The notes below the pieces were generated by a model. That model made no database searches. It saw only the letters and a program-made list of their open reading frames with translations, and was not told the DNA's origin. From Nepenthes gracilis (Eukaryota; Streptophyta; Magnoliopsida; Caryophyllales; Nepenthaceae): a stretch of 64,000 nucleotides of DNA. Shown here piece by piece: positions 1-10,945 of the stretch (its first letter is position 1; every line of letters begins with the position of its first letter). The position numbers were made by a program, and so were the translations under genes. The stretch lies in assembly GCA_033239525.1 (NCBI GenBank), contig BSYO01000010.1, forward strand, positions 15,654,042 through 15,718,041. Direction: 5' to 3'.

Positions 1-665
1 TTCAAAACCGAATGAAGAGATAATTTCATCAAATTTTAAATACCATTGACGGAATGCTTGTTTCAATCCATATATGGACCTCTTTAATTTGTATACCAAT
101 TGCTCACCATCACTAGAGGAGAATCTTTCTGGTTGTTTCATATAAACCTCTTCTTCTAGATTACCATTTAAAAATACTGTTTTCACATCCATTTGTTGTA
201 ACTCCATATCAAAATGAGCAACCAATGCTAAAATTATACGAAGAGAGTCCTTTTTGGATATAGGAGAAAAAGTCTCATTGTAATCAATTCCTTCTTTCTG
301 AGTATATCCCTTAACAACGAGTCTTACCTTATATCTTTTGATATTACCTAATGAGTCTTTCTTTGTTTTAAAGACCCATTTACACCGTTTTTTGCCCTTT
401 TAGGCAATTCAATAAGATCACAGACTCCATTGCTACTCATGGAACTCATCTCTTCTTTTATGGCATTGTACCATAATTGTAATTCATTACAACTCATGAC
501 TTGTGAAAACGTTTCAGGATCATTTTCAGCTCCCACATTGTAGTCAGACTCTTCTAGATATACAATATAATCACTGGGGATTGTTGACTTTCTCATTCTA
601 GAAGATCTTCTTAATGTTGTATCATCATCCTCAATAGAAGTATGTTGTACAACTATTTCAGACAA
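1..665 (-). pseudogene. copia reverse transcriptase, N-terminal part (element 1)
   Basis: The minus strand encodes the start of a copia RT: a KWVFK-like motif near 370, then VRLVVKGYTQKEGIDY, then SIYGLKQAFRQW near 60-20. A frame change near 350-370 splits it. Upstream at 400-520 is the usual pre-RT segment with an LWYNAIKEEMSSM motif. The catalytic YVDD region would lie beyond position 1. Nothing suggests a functional product. Confidence 0.8.
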
Positions 666-689
666 ATCCTAAATTTCATGGTCAACTGG

Positions 690-1800
690 AATAGAATCAG
701 TATTTTGTGGAATGACAATGATTTATTGTTCAACACCCGATTAATATTGAGGGTGTTGTGTACATCAATCAACCTATTATATGAAGTGGAGGGTTGAGAA
801 TCCAAATGATCAGTTCTTAATCGTTTTCTCCCATTCATTAAGTCATTCTCAAGAAATTTTACATTTCTTGATTCCACAATCCTAGTGGTATGAGATGGAT
901 AGTAAAATTTATATCCCTTAGACCGTTCAACATATCCAATGACATGCCCACTTATAGTCATTAGATTTAACTTCTTCTCTTGTGGGTTATAAACTCTTAC
1001 TTCTGATGGGCAACCCCATATACGTACATATTGTAAACTCGATTTTTAACATTTCTATAATTCAAAAGGAGTTTTTGGAACAGCTTTTATTGGAACCCAG
1101 TTTAATATGTACACCGCCGTTTTAAGAGCTTCACTTCATAAAGATTTTGAAAGTTTGGAGTTACTTAGCATACTTCTCACCATGTCCAATAATGTTCGAT
1201 TTTTTCTTTCTGCTACACCATTTTGGTCCGGAGAACCAGGCATAGTGTATTAGGCAATAATCTCATATTCTTGAAGAAACTTTACAAATGGACTAGACAT
1301 TTGTTCATCTTCAGTATATCTATTATAATACTCTCCACCTCTATCTGATCTCACAATTTTAATTTTTTTCAGATTGTTTCTCTACTTCTTCTTTAAACAA
1401 TTTAAAAGCATCTAAGGTTTTATATTTATTATGAATCAAGTAGAGATACATATAACGAGAGAAATTATCAATAAAGATGATGAAATATTTTAGACCATGT
1501 GAGTCTATATCAGGACTACAAATGTCAGTATGTATTATCTCTAATATGTCCGAACTCCTCTTGGCATTTTTCTTAGTTTTGTTGGTTTGTTTTTCTTTAA
1601 TGCAGTTTACAGAAGTCTCAAAGTCAGTAAAATCTAGAGTACTAAGTATTTCATCATTTACCAATCTTTTGATTCTATCAATAGAGATATGTCCCAATCT
1701 CCTATGCCACAACATCGAGAAGCATTCATTCATAACACATCTTTTAATTTCAGTATTAACATGCACAGTATTGAAAGAAGTATTGTTTTATAAATTTAAA
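690..1800 (-). pseudogene. copia GAG-pre-integrase and integrase (element 1)
   Basis: The minus strand at 1,359-1,766 encodes LWHRRLGHIS (the zinc-binding pre-integrase helix) followed by an integrase core start, IHTDICSPD and YFIIFIDNFSRYMYLYLIH. Further on, near 1,220-1,190, RKNRTLLDMVRSML-like sequence is the late core. At 653-961 MTISGHVIGYVERSKGYKF is the C-terminal part. Internal stops near 1,255 and 1,050 and a frame change inactivate it. Integrase normally inserts the cDNA copy. Confidence 0.82.
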
Positions 1801-1926
1801 CAATAAAGACCATCATGAAGTGTACCATTTCCAACAATATCAGACTTATAATATAAACTAAATAATGAGTCTGAAAATGTAAAGGAATATCCATAGGGCA
1901 CAAGTCTTGAAATAGAAATCAAATTT

Positions 1927-2960
1927 CTAGAGGAATTTGGAATGTAAAAGGTTCTTTTCAAGTGTCAAAATAAAATTACTACTCAAAATTAAACTGCATG
2001 TGCCAATAGCCTCAACATGTGAACGCATCTTATTTCCGGAGAAGATGCATTGTTCACTGCCAATTGGTTTTCTTAGGTTTTGCAAGCCCTGTAAGGAATT
2101 AGAAATATGGATTGTAGAACCAGAGTCAATCCACCATATGTTATGTGCAACATTAACCATATTAGATTCATAACATACAAAAGAGAATGGATTACCTTTC
2201 TTTTCAAGCCAATTCTGATACTTGAAACAGTCATTCTCTACGTGTCCCTTCTTTTTACAGAAGAAGCACTTGGACTCCTTCTTGATATCAGATTGGGGAT
2301 GTACTTTACCTTTTTCCTTTGGTTTGGCCTGCGTCTTGAACCTTCCTTCCTTTAGCATGTAGACGCTGTCACTTTGCTCCATCATGAGCCTTTCTTCCTC
2401 ATGAACACACATGGTCATGAGTTCATTGATTGACCATTTATTCTTATGTGTGTTATAAGAAATTTTAAAATGCCCATATTGCAGTGAAAGCGAATTCAAA
2501 ATGTAATACACAATGAAAAGTTCAGACATTTATACCTCTAGATTTTTCAGTTGAGCTGCAATATCCCTCACTTGTATTATATGCTCACGCACATCCTTAA
2601 CACTGGTAAGCCTAATAGATGAGAACTTCATTATTAGGGTGCTTGCAAGTGCCTTATCTGAAGTCACAAATTGTTCACCAATTGTCTTCAGTAAATCTTG
2701 CACCTTATTATACTGATCGACAAAACTACGAATACCAGCAGAAATTTTTATCTTTATGAACATTAAATTGAGGTGATTAGAACGCTCTTAACGTTCATAA
2801 AAAGTTATCTCATCCGGAGTGCTGGTAAGGAAAAGAGCCGGTGGTTCGTCTTTCCGGATAGCATAATCGATATCCAGCCACCCTAAGTGAAGAAGAGTTC
2901 TCTCATTCTACACTTTATAGTTGTCACCTTTTAGTTCGAGAATTTCACATCTAATATCAG
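1927..2960 (-). pseudogene. copia gag (capsid, zinc knuckle) and protease start (element 1)
   Basis: Reading leftward from about 2,960: HLGWLDIDYAIRKDEPPALF, then a capsid domain (2,530-2,763), one in-frame stop at about 2,530, and the rest of the capsid with NKWSINELMTMCVHEEERLM. A CCHC zinc knuckle CFFCKKKGHVENDCFKY follows near 2,250, then a protease start WWIDSGSTIHI near 2,110 with the catalytic DSG intact. The UBN2-type gag plus knuckle is typical of Tork/Tnt1-like copia elements. The stop means no full polyprotein is made. Confidence 0.85.
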
Positions 2961-2964
2961 AAAG

Positions 2965-3530
2965 ATTTACAGATTGAATAACTGCATAAAAATAAATACA
3001 TACTTAACATCCAAAAATGAGGCTAACAAATTATAAAATTATGTTTTACCAATGTAAAATATACATCATGAATCAATAGACAAAAAAATTATCTGCGAGC
3101 TAAATTTTCATTCCAGTAGATTCATATCCAATTTTATGATAAAACTATCAAATTATATTCTATTCTTAATCCCTGTGGGTAAATTAAGAAAAATAATTTG
3201 ACATTTTATCCTGATTAATTAATTTAATATAATAAAATTTTTTGTGAGATAAATTTTATTATATAAAAAATAATTACCATAATTTATGTCTTTATACCTC
3301 ACGTGATAAAAAAATAATTTTATTAATTAAGGGTATTGTGGCTAATCCCCAATTAATTAAATTATTATAATCACTAGACATTTTTTATACATATATATAA
3401 ATATATTTTGGGTATTATATTTTACAATTTATATATAATAATATAATTATATATATATATATATATATATACACGTATATATATAATATATATAAACTGT
3501 ATAAATGTATAAATAAAATTTAAATGCGGA
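2965..3530. other. AT-rich stretch with (TA)n microsatellite in the element 1 leader
   Basis: Very AT-rich sequence with no coding signal. A TA-dinucleotide run lies at about 3,450-3,470 with broken TA repeats on to about 3,500. It sits where a copia leader is normally very short, so it is probably later inserted DNA. Confidence 0.6.
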
Positions 3531-3540
3531 AATGAACGCA

Positions 3541-3735
3541 AGGCGCTCAGCAGCGCAGCGGTGAAACACCGCCGTTTTCCCACGATGCATCCCGGGTTTA
3601 ATTCCCACCAGCAGGGTCTGAAATTTTATTTCCCCATTCTTTCTGATGTGGGCGAGAACCGTCTGGCGGGGCGTTAAGTAACCACGGGCGCGACGAAATC
3701 GGCCTAACATACCGATAATTAATTTTTTTTATTAT
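3541..3735 (+). mobile_element. possible tRNA-derived SINE
   Basis: A GC-rich island in AT-rich surroundings. CAGCGCAGCGGT near 3,550 fits the pol III A box with two mismatches, and GGTTTAATTCC near 3,595 fits the B box with one, at tRNA-like spacing (about 45 bp). The segment ends in a T-rich run (about 3,720-3,730). No flanking target-site duplication was found, so this is suggestive only. Confidence 0.35.
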
Positions 3736-4111
3736 AAACACTGTAGCAGAACGACGTCGTTTTATAACCGAATACATTTTCACGAAACGACGTAGTTCAG
3801 AAACTCAAAACCGAAGCCAGAAACAACGACGTTTATTACTGCCGAAACAGAAAATGACGCCATTCAATTCGTCGTCTACCTTCATTGGTTTCGCCCGAAC
3901 CCGACAACGAACTACTCGACCCAAACTCCAGACCCGATTGAAACAGCACCATACGAACACCATAAATGATGAAAAATATATGGAAATGTCGGAAATTTAA
4001 TTTCCCATCGATTTCCAGTGCTCGTTTGAACCGAATCTTATAAAAAATGAGGACTTTAGATTTTTTCAATTTCGGAAAAAACACAGACAACAAAGGCAGA
4101 GTTGAAGCCTT

Positions 4112-4123
4112 GCTCTGATACCA
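4112..4123 (-). promoter_or_regulatory. primer-binding site of copia element 1
   Basis: On the minus strand this reads TGGTATCAGAGC, the classic primer site complementary to the 3' end of initiator tRNA-Met in plant copia elements. It lies two bases inside the LTR end, whose terminus reads TGTTAG on the plus strand from 4,126. It fixes the orientation of element 1 as minus. Confidence 0.9.
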
Positions 4124-4125
4124 AA

Positions 4126-4614
4126 TGTTAGACATTGATGTGGCTAAAACAACCACTAAAGCGGAATTTAGAATCGACTTTATACCTCCAGCCATTTTAC
4201 GTGCTCTGTTTTCAAACTTTGGATTCGGACGGGTTTCGTACTTCTGGACACTCCTTCACTCCTTTAGATAGTGTAATGTTTGAGTTGGGTGCCAGAGACA
4301 AAGCCAGAAGGCTCAATTTATAGGCAAAACCATCACTCACCTCAACCGAGCGTTTTGTACTCAAACCGGCCAAAATTGATTAATTGACTTAATAAAAATG
4401 TTATCATCACTTAATGGACCACCAATACTTCAGCAATTATCTAAGTTAAACGCCAGAAGGTTACAAATCGATCGAGGAAGACGAAGAGGACGAAACCAGT
4501 CTGCGGCTCGAATTCGACTCAGATCCGACTTGAATAAGCCGACTTCATGGCTCGGCTCACTAGCTTGGCGGCTCGATCGGCTTCATGGGCGATTCAGTTA
4601 ATTTGGGTTGAAGC
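4126..4614 (-). repeat. 5' LTR remnant of copia element 1
   Basis: It begins TGTTAGACATTG right next to the primer-binding site, as an LTR end should. At about 4,615 the sequence becomes homologous to the LTR of the neighbouring element 2, so the outer part of this LTR was lost or replaced at that junction. The far LTR terminus cannot be placed. Confidence 0.6.
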
Positions 4615-5252
4615 CCATATCTTATACAAAGTTCTGTACACACAACAACCTTTCTCTCAAGAATACACAACCTTTTTTCTGTATACATATATACATATAT
4701 ATAGAGAGAGAGATGCAGGGAGACCACCAACCACCCTGATTGCATGGTGGTTGGTGCTCGGCTCCTAAAGCCTGCAATAGCAGGCGCACATTCTATCCTG
4801 TAGTAGGCGGCGCATGCATACTCTGCAAACTATCCTACCAACTGCCCAGGAATGACATCTTCTTAACTACCCAATAAGGTAGGTTAGTTGCAAACCTACA
4901 GTAGCAGACTGTCATGCAGTATGCCTATTTACAGACGGTCAACGCCCATTCACCGTCTTCTACTTAGGTCTGGTCAGCGCCCTTGTTGACCGAAATTTCT
5001 GGCGTCAAACACGCTTTCACACAGTTTGCGAACATCAGCCTCATAAGGTCTTCATACATTCTTCAAGTCATTGAACCTCCAAAAATACCTCCAGGCATTA
5101 CCCATGGATCTCGGACTCCAACAGTAAACGTTTTTGGATATTACATAATCTCCGCGTCCATTTTCACAATCAACAGACAACTGCACAAATCTGCGGACCA
5201 TATCTACGAATGAGTCCGCAGACACATTCCCACAAAGGGAGTGAACCCACTA
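4615..5252 (-). repeat. 3' LTR of copia element 2, truncated
   Basis: Homologous along its length to 9,552-10,182. Shared landmarks are a TATATA-rich segment, the inverted repeat CACCAACCACC...GGTGGTTGGTG near 4,725-4,756, and the AGGCATTACCCATGGATCTC block. The copies differ at many sites, so the insertion is old. On the minus strand a purine tract GAGGGAAAG just before 5,252 is the likely polypurine tract. Confidence 0.85.
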
Positions 5253-5261
5253 AACTTTCCC

Positions 5262-5640
5262 TCATGTTCGAGTGGGAACAGAATCAGTTAGCCTAACAAT
5301 GTCACAGTAAGTTTTCAACTTTCTCTTTGGTAAAACTTTGGTCATCATATCTGATCCATTTTCATCCGATCGGACTTTTCCTATTGACAATCGCCCTTCA
5401 TCAATAATATCTCTTATCCAATGATATCGAATATCAATGTGTTTCGATCTTGAATGGAATGAGAAGTTTTTACATAAGTGTATAACACTTTGGCTATCAC
5501 AGAGTACTACATACTTTTCTTGCCTCAGGCTCAACTCTTGAATGAACTTCTTCATCCATAGCATCTCCTTACTAGCCTCAATCATAACAATGAACTCGGC
5601 CTCTGCAGTAGAAAGGGCAACAAACTTTTACAATTTAGAC
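5262..5640 (-). pseudogene. copia RNase H (element 2)
   Basis: The minus strand encodes a C-terminal copia RNase H. EASKEMLWMKKFIQEL is followed by the second catalytic region CDSQSVIHL and the KHIDIRYHWIRD motif, ending a few codons before the 3' LTR. The final 107 codons are open, but upstream codons near 5,590-5,640 and the RT contain stops. This domain removes the RNA strand during reverse transcription. Confidence 0.85.
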
Positions 5641-6852
5641 TGCCCAGAGACTACTCCACCAACAAATTTGACCAAGTAACCTGATGTGGATTTTCGAGAG
5701 TCAATGTCCCCGGCCATGTTCGTGTCCATGTAGCTGACCAACTGGAGTTTCTCTTCTCCAAAATGCGGACACATCTTTAAAATCTTTCAAAGATATTTGA
5801 GAGTCAACTTTACAATAGACCAATACTCAATTCCTGGATTTGAGAAAAATCGATTGACAAGACCAACTGCATAAGCAATGTCCGGCATTGTACACACGGC
5901 CGCATACATCAAGCTATCAACAGCCGATGAGTAAGGTGTTCTACTCATGTGGGCTTTCTCTGTGTATGATGACGGACACTATTTCTTACTCAGCCTAAAG
6001 TAGTTAGCTAGTGCGGTGCTTACTAGCTTAGACTTTTTTATGTTGAAGCGTTGTAATACCTTTTCAATGTAGCTCTCCTGAGACAACCAGAACTTCTTAT
6101 TCTTTCGGTCGTGAAATATTCTAATACTCAGAGTTTGTTTCACCAGTCTAAAGTCTTTCATGACAAATGATTATCCAAATTGCTCATTCAACTCCTTGAT
6201 CCGAGCACTATTTTGTCCGACAATTAACATGTTGTCCACATAAATGAGAAGGACGACAAAGTCATCCTTAAAAAACCCCAACACAAAGACTCAGTGGTCA
6301 AAAGTAGTCTTTTGGTATCCTTTTCCGACCATGATAGACTCAAACTTATTGTACACTATCTTGGAACTTGCTTTAATCCGTACAAGATTTTCATCAGACG
6401 ACAGCCCAACCTTCCTTCCCCTTGATCTGTAACCCCCTTGGTTGTTCCATATAAATTTCCTCTGGAAGGTTACCATGGAGGAATATTGTCCGAACATCCA
6501 GTTACTTTATCTCCAACTCCAAAACAGCTGCCAGGCTGGGCACAACACGGGCCGATGACATTTTCACCACGGGCGTAAAGATTTCATCAAAATTGACACA
6601 TTTGCATTGATTAAAACCCTTCACAACAAGCCGCGTCTTGTACCTAGGTTGTATAGTGTCATCGGACATCTTCAATCGAAAAACCCACTTATTCTTTGGG
6701 GATTTCTTCTCCTTAAGAAATTCGGCCAAATCAAAAGTATGATTCTCAATAAGAGAACTCATTTCATCTTTTATGGCTTCTAGCCATTTCTCCTTATTCT
6801 CATCTTCCATAACTTCTTCATATGTCTCGAGTTCTCCTATATCAGTGAGCAA
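5640..6852 (-). pseudogene. copia reverse transcriptase (element 2)
   Basis: The minus strand starts near 6,850 with ELETYEEVMEDENKEKWLEA and continues through WVFRLK and TRLVVKGFNQCKCVNFDEIF. The active-site motif near 6,230-6,245 reads YVDN instead of YVDD: the second aspartate codon has become asparagine (plus-strand 6,231-6,233). Stops and frame changes occur near 5,980, 6,170 and 6,290. The catalytic change alone would abolish polymerase activity. Confidence 0.85.
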
Positions 6853-7113
6853 GACATACTAGGAGATAGACAGACGGATGGCCGACCGTCAATTTCGGGA
6901 GGATCGTCTGACAGGAACGTCCTCGTTAGGTTGAGGAGTCACTTCCTCCTGGTTCTCGCCCGATTCTATGACCACCTCACCATTGTCCTTGTTCTCCAGA
7001 GATATCGGATGACCAATTTTAATACTTACATTGTCCGTCCGAGCAATATCAGACATGGTCTTCCTACTAATATCCTCAACGGTCTCATCGTCTATAAAGA
7101 TTACATCTCTTGA

Positions 7114-8000
7114 CTAGACAAATATTTTCTCAGCATGTTCATAAAATCTGTAGCCTAATTTGTCTTTCCCATAACCCAAAAATACGCATTGCTTCGTTTT
7201 TTGCTCCAATTTACTCCTTTCATTCCTTGGGATATGAATATAAGCCTTGCATCGAAACACCTTTAGGCGGTCATAGGAGGGCTCCATACCCGACCACATC
7301 TTCTCTAGCATCTCGCCCTTCAATAACTTATTGGGCGACCTATTGATAACATAGGCCATGGTCTTTAATACTTCTGCCAAGAAGGAATTGGATAGTTTCG
7401 CCTCCGAGAGCATACTCCTCACCCTTTCTAGTAGTGTGCGATTCATCCGCTCGGCCACTCCGTTCAATTAAGATATTTTTGATGGCGTCCTCTGATGTTT
7501 AATGCCATAAGTCCTACAATAGATATCAAAAGCCTCAATGTACTCCCCTCCGTTGTCATTATAAATGGTCATCAACTTTTTTTCCGTTTGACACTTCACA
7601 AGAGTATAAAATTATTCAAACATACCGAGGACTTGGTACCTGGTCTTTAGTGGGTAAACCCACAGTTTTCTAGAACAATCGTCAATAAAATAAATGAAGT
7701 ATTGGACTCCATCAAAGGACTTCTCCTTAAAAGGTCTGCACACATCTTTGTGGACAAGATCAAGCACATTAGCCTTCATAGAGAATGAGTCTCCAAAGAA
7801 CGAGACTCTACGCTACTTTTCGGCCATACAATGAGGACAAGTCCTCAAGCTATTTTCCTTCAACTCTAGGATGAGGCCTTTTTCTAGCTAGATGATATAA
7901 TCCTCATTCGCTCATGTGGCCCAACCTCCAGTGTCATAGGTCTTCGGAAGCCTTGTTGGTGGTGGAGGTTACGTCCCCGGCCACTGTACAAGCTTTCATC
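7114..8000 (-). pseudogene. copia integrase and pre-integrase zinc region (element 2)
   Basis: The minus strand at 7,114-7,467 encodes NGVAERMNRTLLERVRSML, INRSPNKLLKGEM and VFLGYGKDKLGYRFY, the late core and C-terminal part of copia integrase. The earlier core (7,470-7,800) and the HxxxH pre-integrase part (about 7,830-7,930) are broken by stops. Confidence 0.82.
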
Positions 8001-8049
8001 ACGTACACGCCCAAAGACTTCTTCCCATGTACTACCACCAGAGACCCTC

Positions 8050-8420
8050 TGGTCAACTTTCATTCATCTTCACAAAAGTTATTATAGTAACCTTCATCAT
8101 CCCACTGTCCAATTGAGATTATATTCATTCTGATATATGGGACATGCCGCACTTCCTTCAATGTCAGTTTCGTCTCATTATTGGTGATCAGTGTAACATT
8201 ACCTCTCCCAATAATTGGGGATATCCATTCATTTTTCATCATTATCACTCTAAAGTCTCATGGAGTGAAGGATGTGAACAAACTTCTTCTGGATGTGACA
8301 TGCAAAGAGGCACCAGAATCAACCATCCAACCGGACTCATGGTCTGTCAGGCTTACCATGTTTTCTTCACATGTCAACATGAGATCGCCTCCTGTGATCA
8401 CAGAGATTGAAGACTTTTTC
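8050..8420 (-). pseudogene. copia aspartic protease (element 2)
   Basis: On the minus strand a DSGAS active-site motif lies near 8,300, followed by IGRGNVTLIT, LTLKEVRHVPYIRMNIISIGQ (8,060-8,248) in two frames. The order after gag and before integrase fits copia. A frameshift near 8,250 inactivates it. Confidence 0.75.
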
Positions 8421-8425
8421 TCTCA

Positions 8426-9240
8426 TCATCCTTTCTCTGCTTTCTCTTTCTCCACGTTTTCTTGCTTCCACTTGAACCAATTTTTTTGGATGTGTCCCCT
8501 TTTACTATAATGGTGGCATTCAATATTTTGGTATTTTAACCGAAACTGACTGCGGCCTTTCTCTTCAAACTTTTGACTACGTCCTCGACTCCTTCCCTTG
8601 GACTCAATCACAAGGACCTTAGAATGCGAAGAGGTCGAGACCCCTTGTGACCGACTTGACTCGTTTATGAGTAAGGAGGCAATGACTTCGTCCAACTTCA
8701 GCATATCTTTCCCAAACAGTAGGGTGATGTTAATATAATTATAAGAAGCTGGCAGAGAGGCCATCAATATCAACGCTTTGTCCTCATTCTTGATTTCTTC
8801 ATCAATGGCTGACATCTACGTCACGATCCGGTTAAACTCGTCCAAATATTTCTCAAAGCTGTCACATTTTGACAACTATAGGTCATAGAACTGTTTCTTT
8901 ATATGTAATCTGATTGTAAAGGATTTGGACTTATATCTACTTTTTAACTTCTTCCAAACCTCTACCGGGTCTGTCAGACCGATGACCTCTTGGAGAGTGT
9001 TGTCCGTCAAGGCACAACTTGATGGTGCAATTCACAATGTCTCTTTTTTCTTACCATTCGTCCTCGGTCATGTTCGTTGGCTTCTACTCCTTCTTCAGAA
9101 CCTTCACCGTTCTTTCTCTAGTTAAGATATTCTTCATCCTCTCTTACTAGAGGATGAAATTGCCTTAGCTGTTGAATTACTCCACACTGAATGGCAGGTT
9201 CTTGGAGGATGATGACGTCATTTATGCAGAAATTCTCAAT
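8426..9240 (-). pseudogene. copia gag with degraded zinc knuckle (element 2)
   Basis: The minus strand at 8,426-8,815 encodes the second half of a UBN2-type capsid (ALILMASLPASYNYINITL, LKLDEVIASLL), a basic serine-arginine linker, and a knuckle remnant CHHYSKRGHIQKNWFKW. There two of the CCHC cysteines are replaced (Y and W). The N-terminal half (8,816-9,240) is traceable but contains stops. Confidence 0.8.
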
Positions 9241-9258
9241 CGGCTCTCTAGTACCACT
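9241..9258 (-). promoter_or_regulatory. primer-binding site of copia element 2
   Basis: On the minus strand AGTGGTACTAGAGAGCC directly follows the LTR terminus ...CCAACA. It resembles the initiator tRNA-Met primer site TGGTATCAGAGC with changes. Confidence 0.65.
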
Positions 9259-10182
9259 TGTTGGTGCACAGCAGACGGTAGGACAAGAGAGGACGATCGG
9301 ACAGTGAAGGCATCATACACACACTCAGTGAAGTGCAACGGAAGAAAGAAGAAAAAATGAATACAAATATTTTATATGAAAAATTCTTCTAAATTAAGGG
9401 AAAAATCATATGATACTTAGTCCTCTAATGAATCACTACAAGAGATTTGGGTTTCCAAACCACCAAAGGCGGAAATGAAGAACTAGGCATAAACAACGCT
9501 TGTGTTTTTCTCTCACTGCTCTCCTTTCTTCCACTCTTCCTCTCTTCTATCTCATACAAAGTTATGCACACACGACAGCCTCTCTTTCAAAAATACACCA
9601 CCTTTTTTTTGTATATATATATACATATATATAGAGAGAGAGGTGCAGGGAGACCACCAACCACCCTGGTTGCATGGTGGTTGGTGCTTGACTCTCAAAA
9701 CCTGCAATAGCAGGCGCATACCCTATTTAGTAGCAGGCGACGCATGCGTACTCTGCAGACTATCCTATCAATTGCCTAGGAATAACGCCTTCTCAACTAC
9801 TAAATAAGAAAGGTCAACTGCACACCTACAGTAACAAACTGTCATACAACGTGCCTATTTTCAGACGGGCAACACCCGTTGACTGTCTTCTACTCAGGTC
9901 TAGTCAGTGCCCTCGTTGACCGAAATTTCTGGCGCCAAACATGCTTTCACACAGTTCGCAGATATCAGCCTCATAAGGTTCTCGTGCATTCTTCAAATCC
10001 TCAAGCTTCCGAAAACGCCTCCAGGCATTACCCATGGATCTCGGATTCCAATAGTAAAGGTTCTCGAATATTACATAATGTCCGCGTCCATTTTCACAAT
10101 TAACGGACAATTGCACAAGTTCGCGGACAATATTCACGAATGAGTCCACGGACATATTTCCACAAAGGGAGTGACCCCAACA
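9259..10182 (-). repeat. 5' LTR of copia element 2, complete
   Basis: Plus-strand ends are TGTTGG (9,259) and CCAACA (10,182), a perfect 6-bp terminal inverted repeat. Length is 924 bp. The part from about 9,552 matches 4,615-5,252; the first 290 bp have no partner left of 4,615. A strong hairpin-forming inverted repeat lies near 9,655-9,686. Confidence 0.88.
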
Positions 10183-10945
10183 AGGTGCACAATACTTGTA
10201 AGATTATGTTCTGCAATTTTTAATGGGACTAGACAACGCATATTCGGATATCAAGGGACAGATTTCACTGATGGATCCCATGTCATTTGTAAAATAGGTT
10301 TTCTCCAAGAAAGAAAGAGAGAGATCACATCAATATCTCAAGGATTTGAATCAGCAGCTCTTATGGCCAAGGCATATCATCACAAATCCTTCCAAACTGA
10401 CGCTACTGGAAGCAAAAATGCCCTGAAGCAGAACCATACTCAATTTAACAAGAAGGCAAGACAATGTGCAGTCATTGTGAAGCCATAAGATGAGTGTCAC
10501 AAACTCCACGTCTACGCACCCGATTTTGGATTCAACAAAGGGAAATCAGCAAATGCCATTGCAAGTCAGACTTCCCTCTTCACACAGAATGATTCTAACA
10601 GTCACAATGTCCATCTTTCACTTTCTCATGATTGATGCTGGCAGATCCTTGCTTTGCTCAGGCCTCAGGTGGAGAACAAACTAACAGCTAATGCGGTTCA
10701 GAATTCTACATCAAATTCCTCAAGCCAGGCTCACACAGTATAACCTTCACCCTTCACATTCTCTGGTATATCTGCATGCTTCTCAGGCATTTTCTGCCAA
10801 AATCAGACTTCTACAGCCTGGATCATGGACACAGGAGCAATAGACCACATGATTTGCTCCACTTCCTATTTCACCTCCATGATAGCTATTATCAACACAG
10901 TCAATAAACTACCAAATGAAAATCAAGTCCCAGTTATACATATTG
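10183..10945 (+). pseudogene. copia gag/protease fragment (third copia copy, plus strand)
   Basis: Translating the plus strand with two frame changes gives a gag C-terminus (10,171-10,488), a broken zinc knuckle around 10,465-10,515 (QCA...CHKLH) and, near 10,820-10,860, TAWIMDTGAIDHMIC. The last matches the copia protease active-site region with DTG. It stops abruptly at about 10,945, where an LTR-like sequence begins. Opposite in orientation to elements 1 and 2. Confidence 0.75.

Larger units (their letters stand above)
1..4614 (-). mobile_element. Ty1/copia element 1, 5' part, continuing beyond the left edge
   Basis: Read on the minus strand, the order is LTR remnant, primer-binding site, gag with zinc knuckle, protease, integrase, reverse transcriptase. 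This is the copia order (integrase before RT). The RT is cut by the window edge, so RNase H and the 3' LTR lie to the left. Frameshifts and stops separate the domains, so the copy is dead. The leader between primer site and gag is over 1 kb, far longer than usual for copia, because AT-rich DNA and a possible SINE sit in it. Confidence 0.85.
4615..10182 (-). mobile_element. Ty1/copia element 2 (decayed, one LTR truncated)
   Basis: Two direct LTR copies flank a copia polyprotein read on the minus strand: gag (about 9,240-8,426), protease, integrase, RT, RNase H (ends about 5,262). The right (5') LTR is complete with TGTTGG...CCAACA termini. The left (3') LTR lacks about 290 bp at its outer end. 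Because the left terminus is missing, target-site duplication cannot be tested. Stops, frameshifts, an RT active-site change and loss of zinc-knuckle cysteines show it is dead. Confidence 0.88.

Noticed and set aside
3836..4195. 119-codon minus-strand frame next to the copia LTR
   Set aside because: It crosses the primer-binding site and LTR end and has no recognisable domain.
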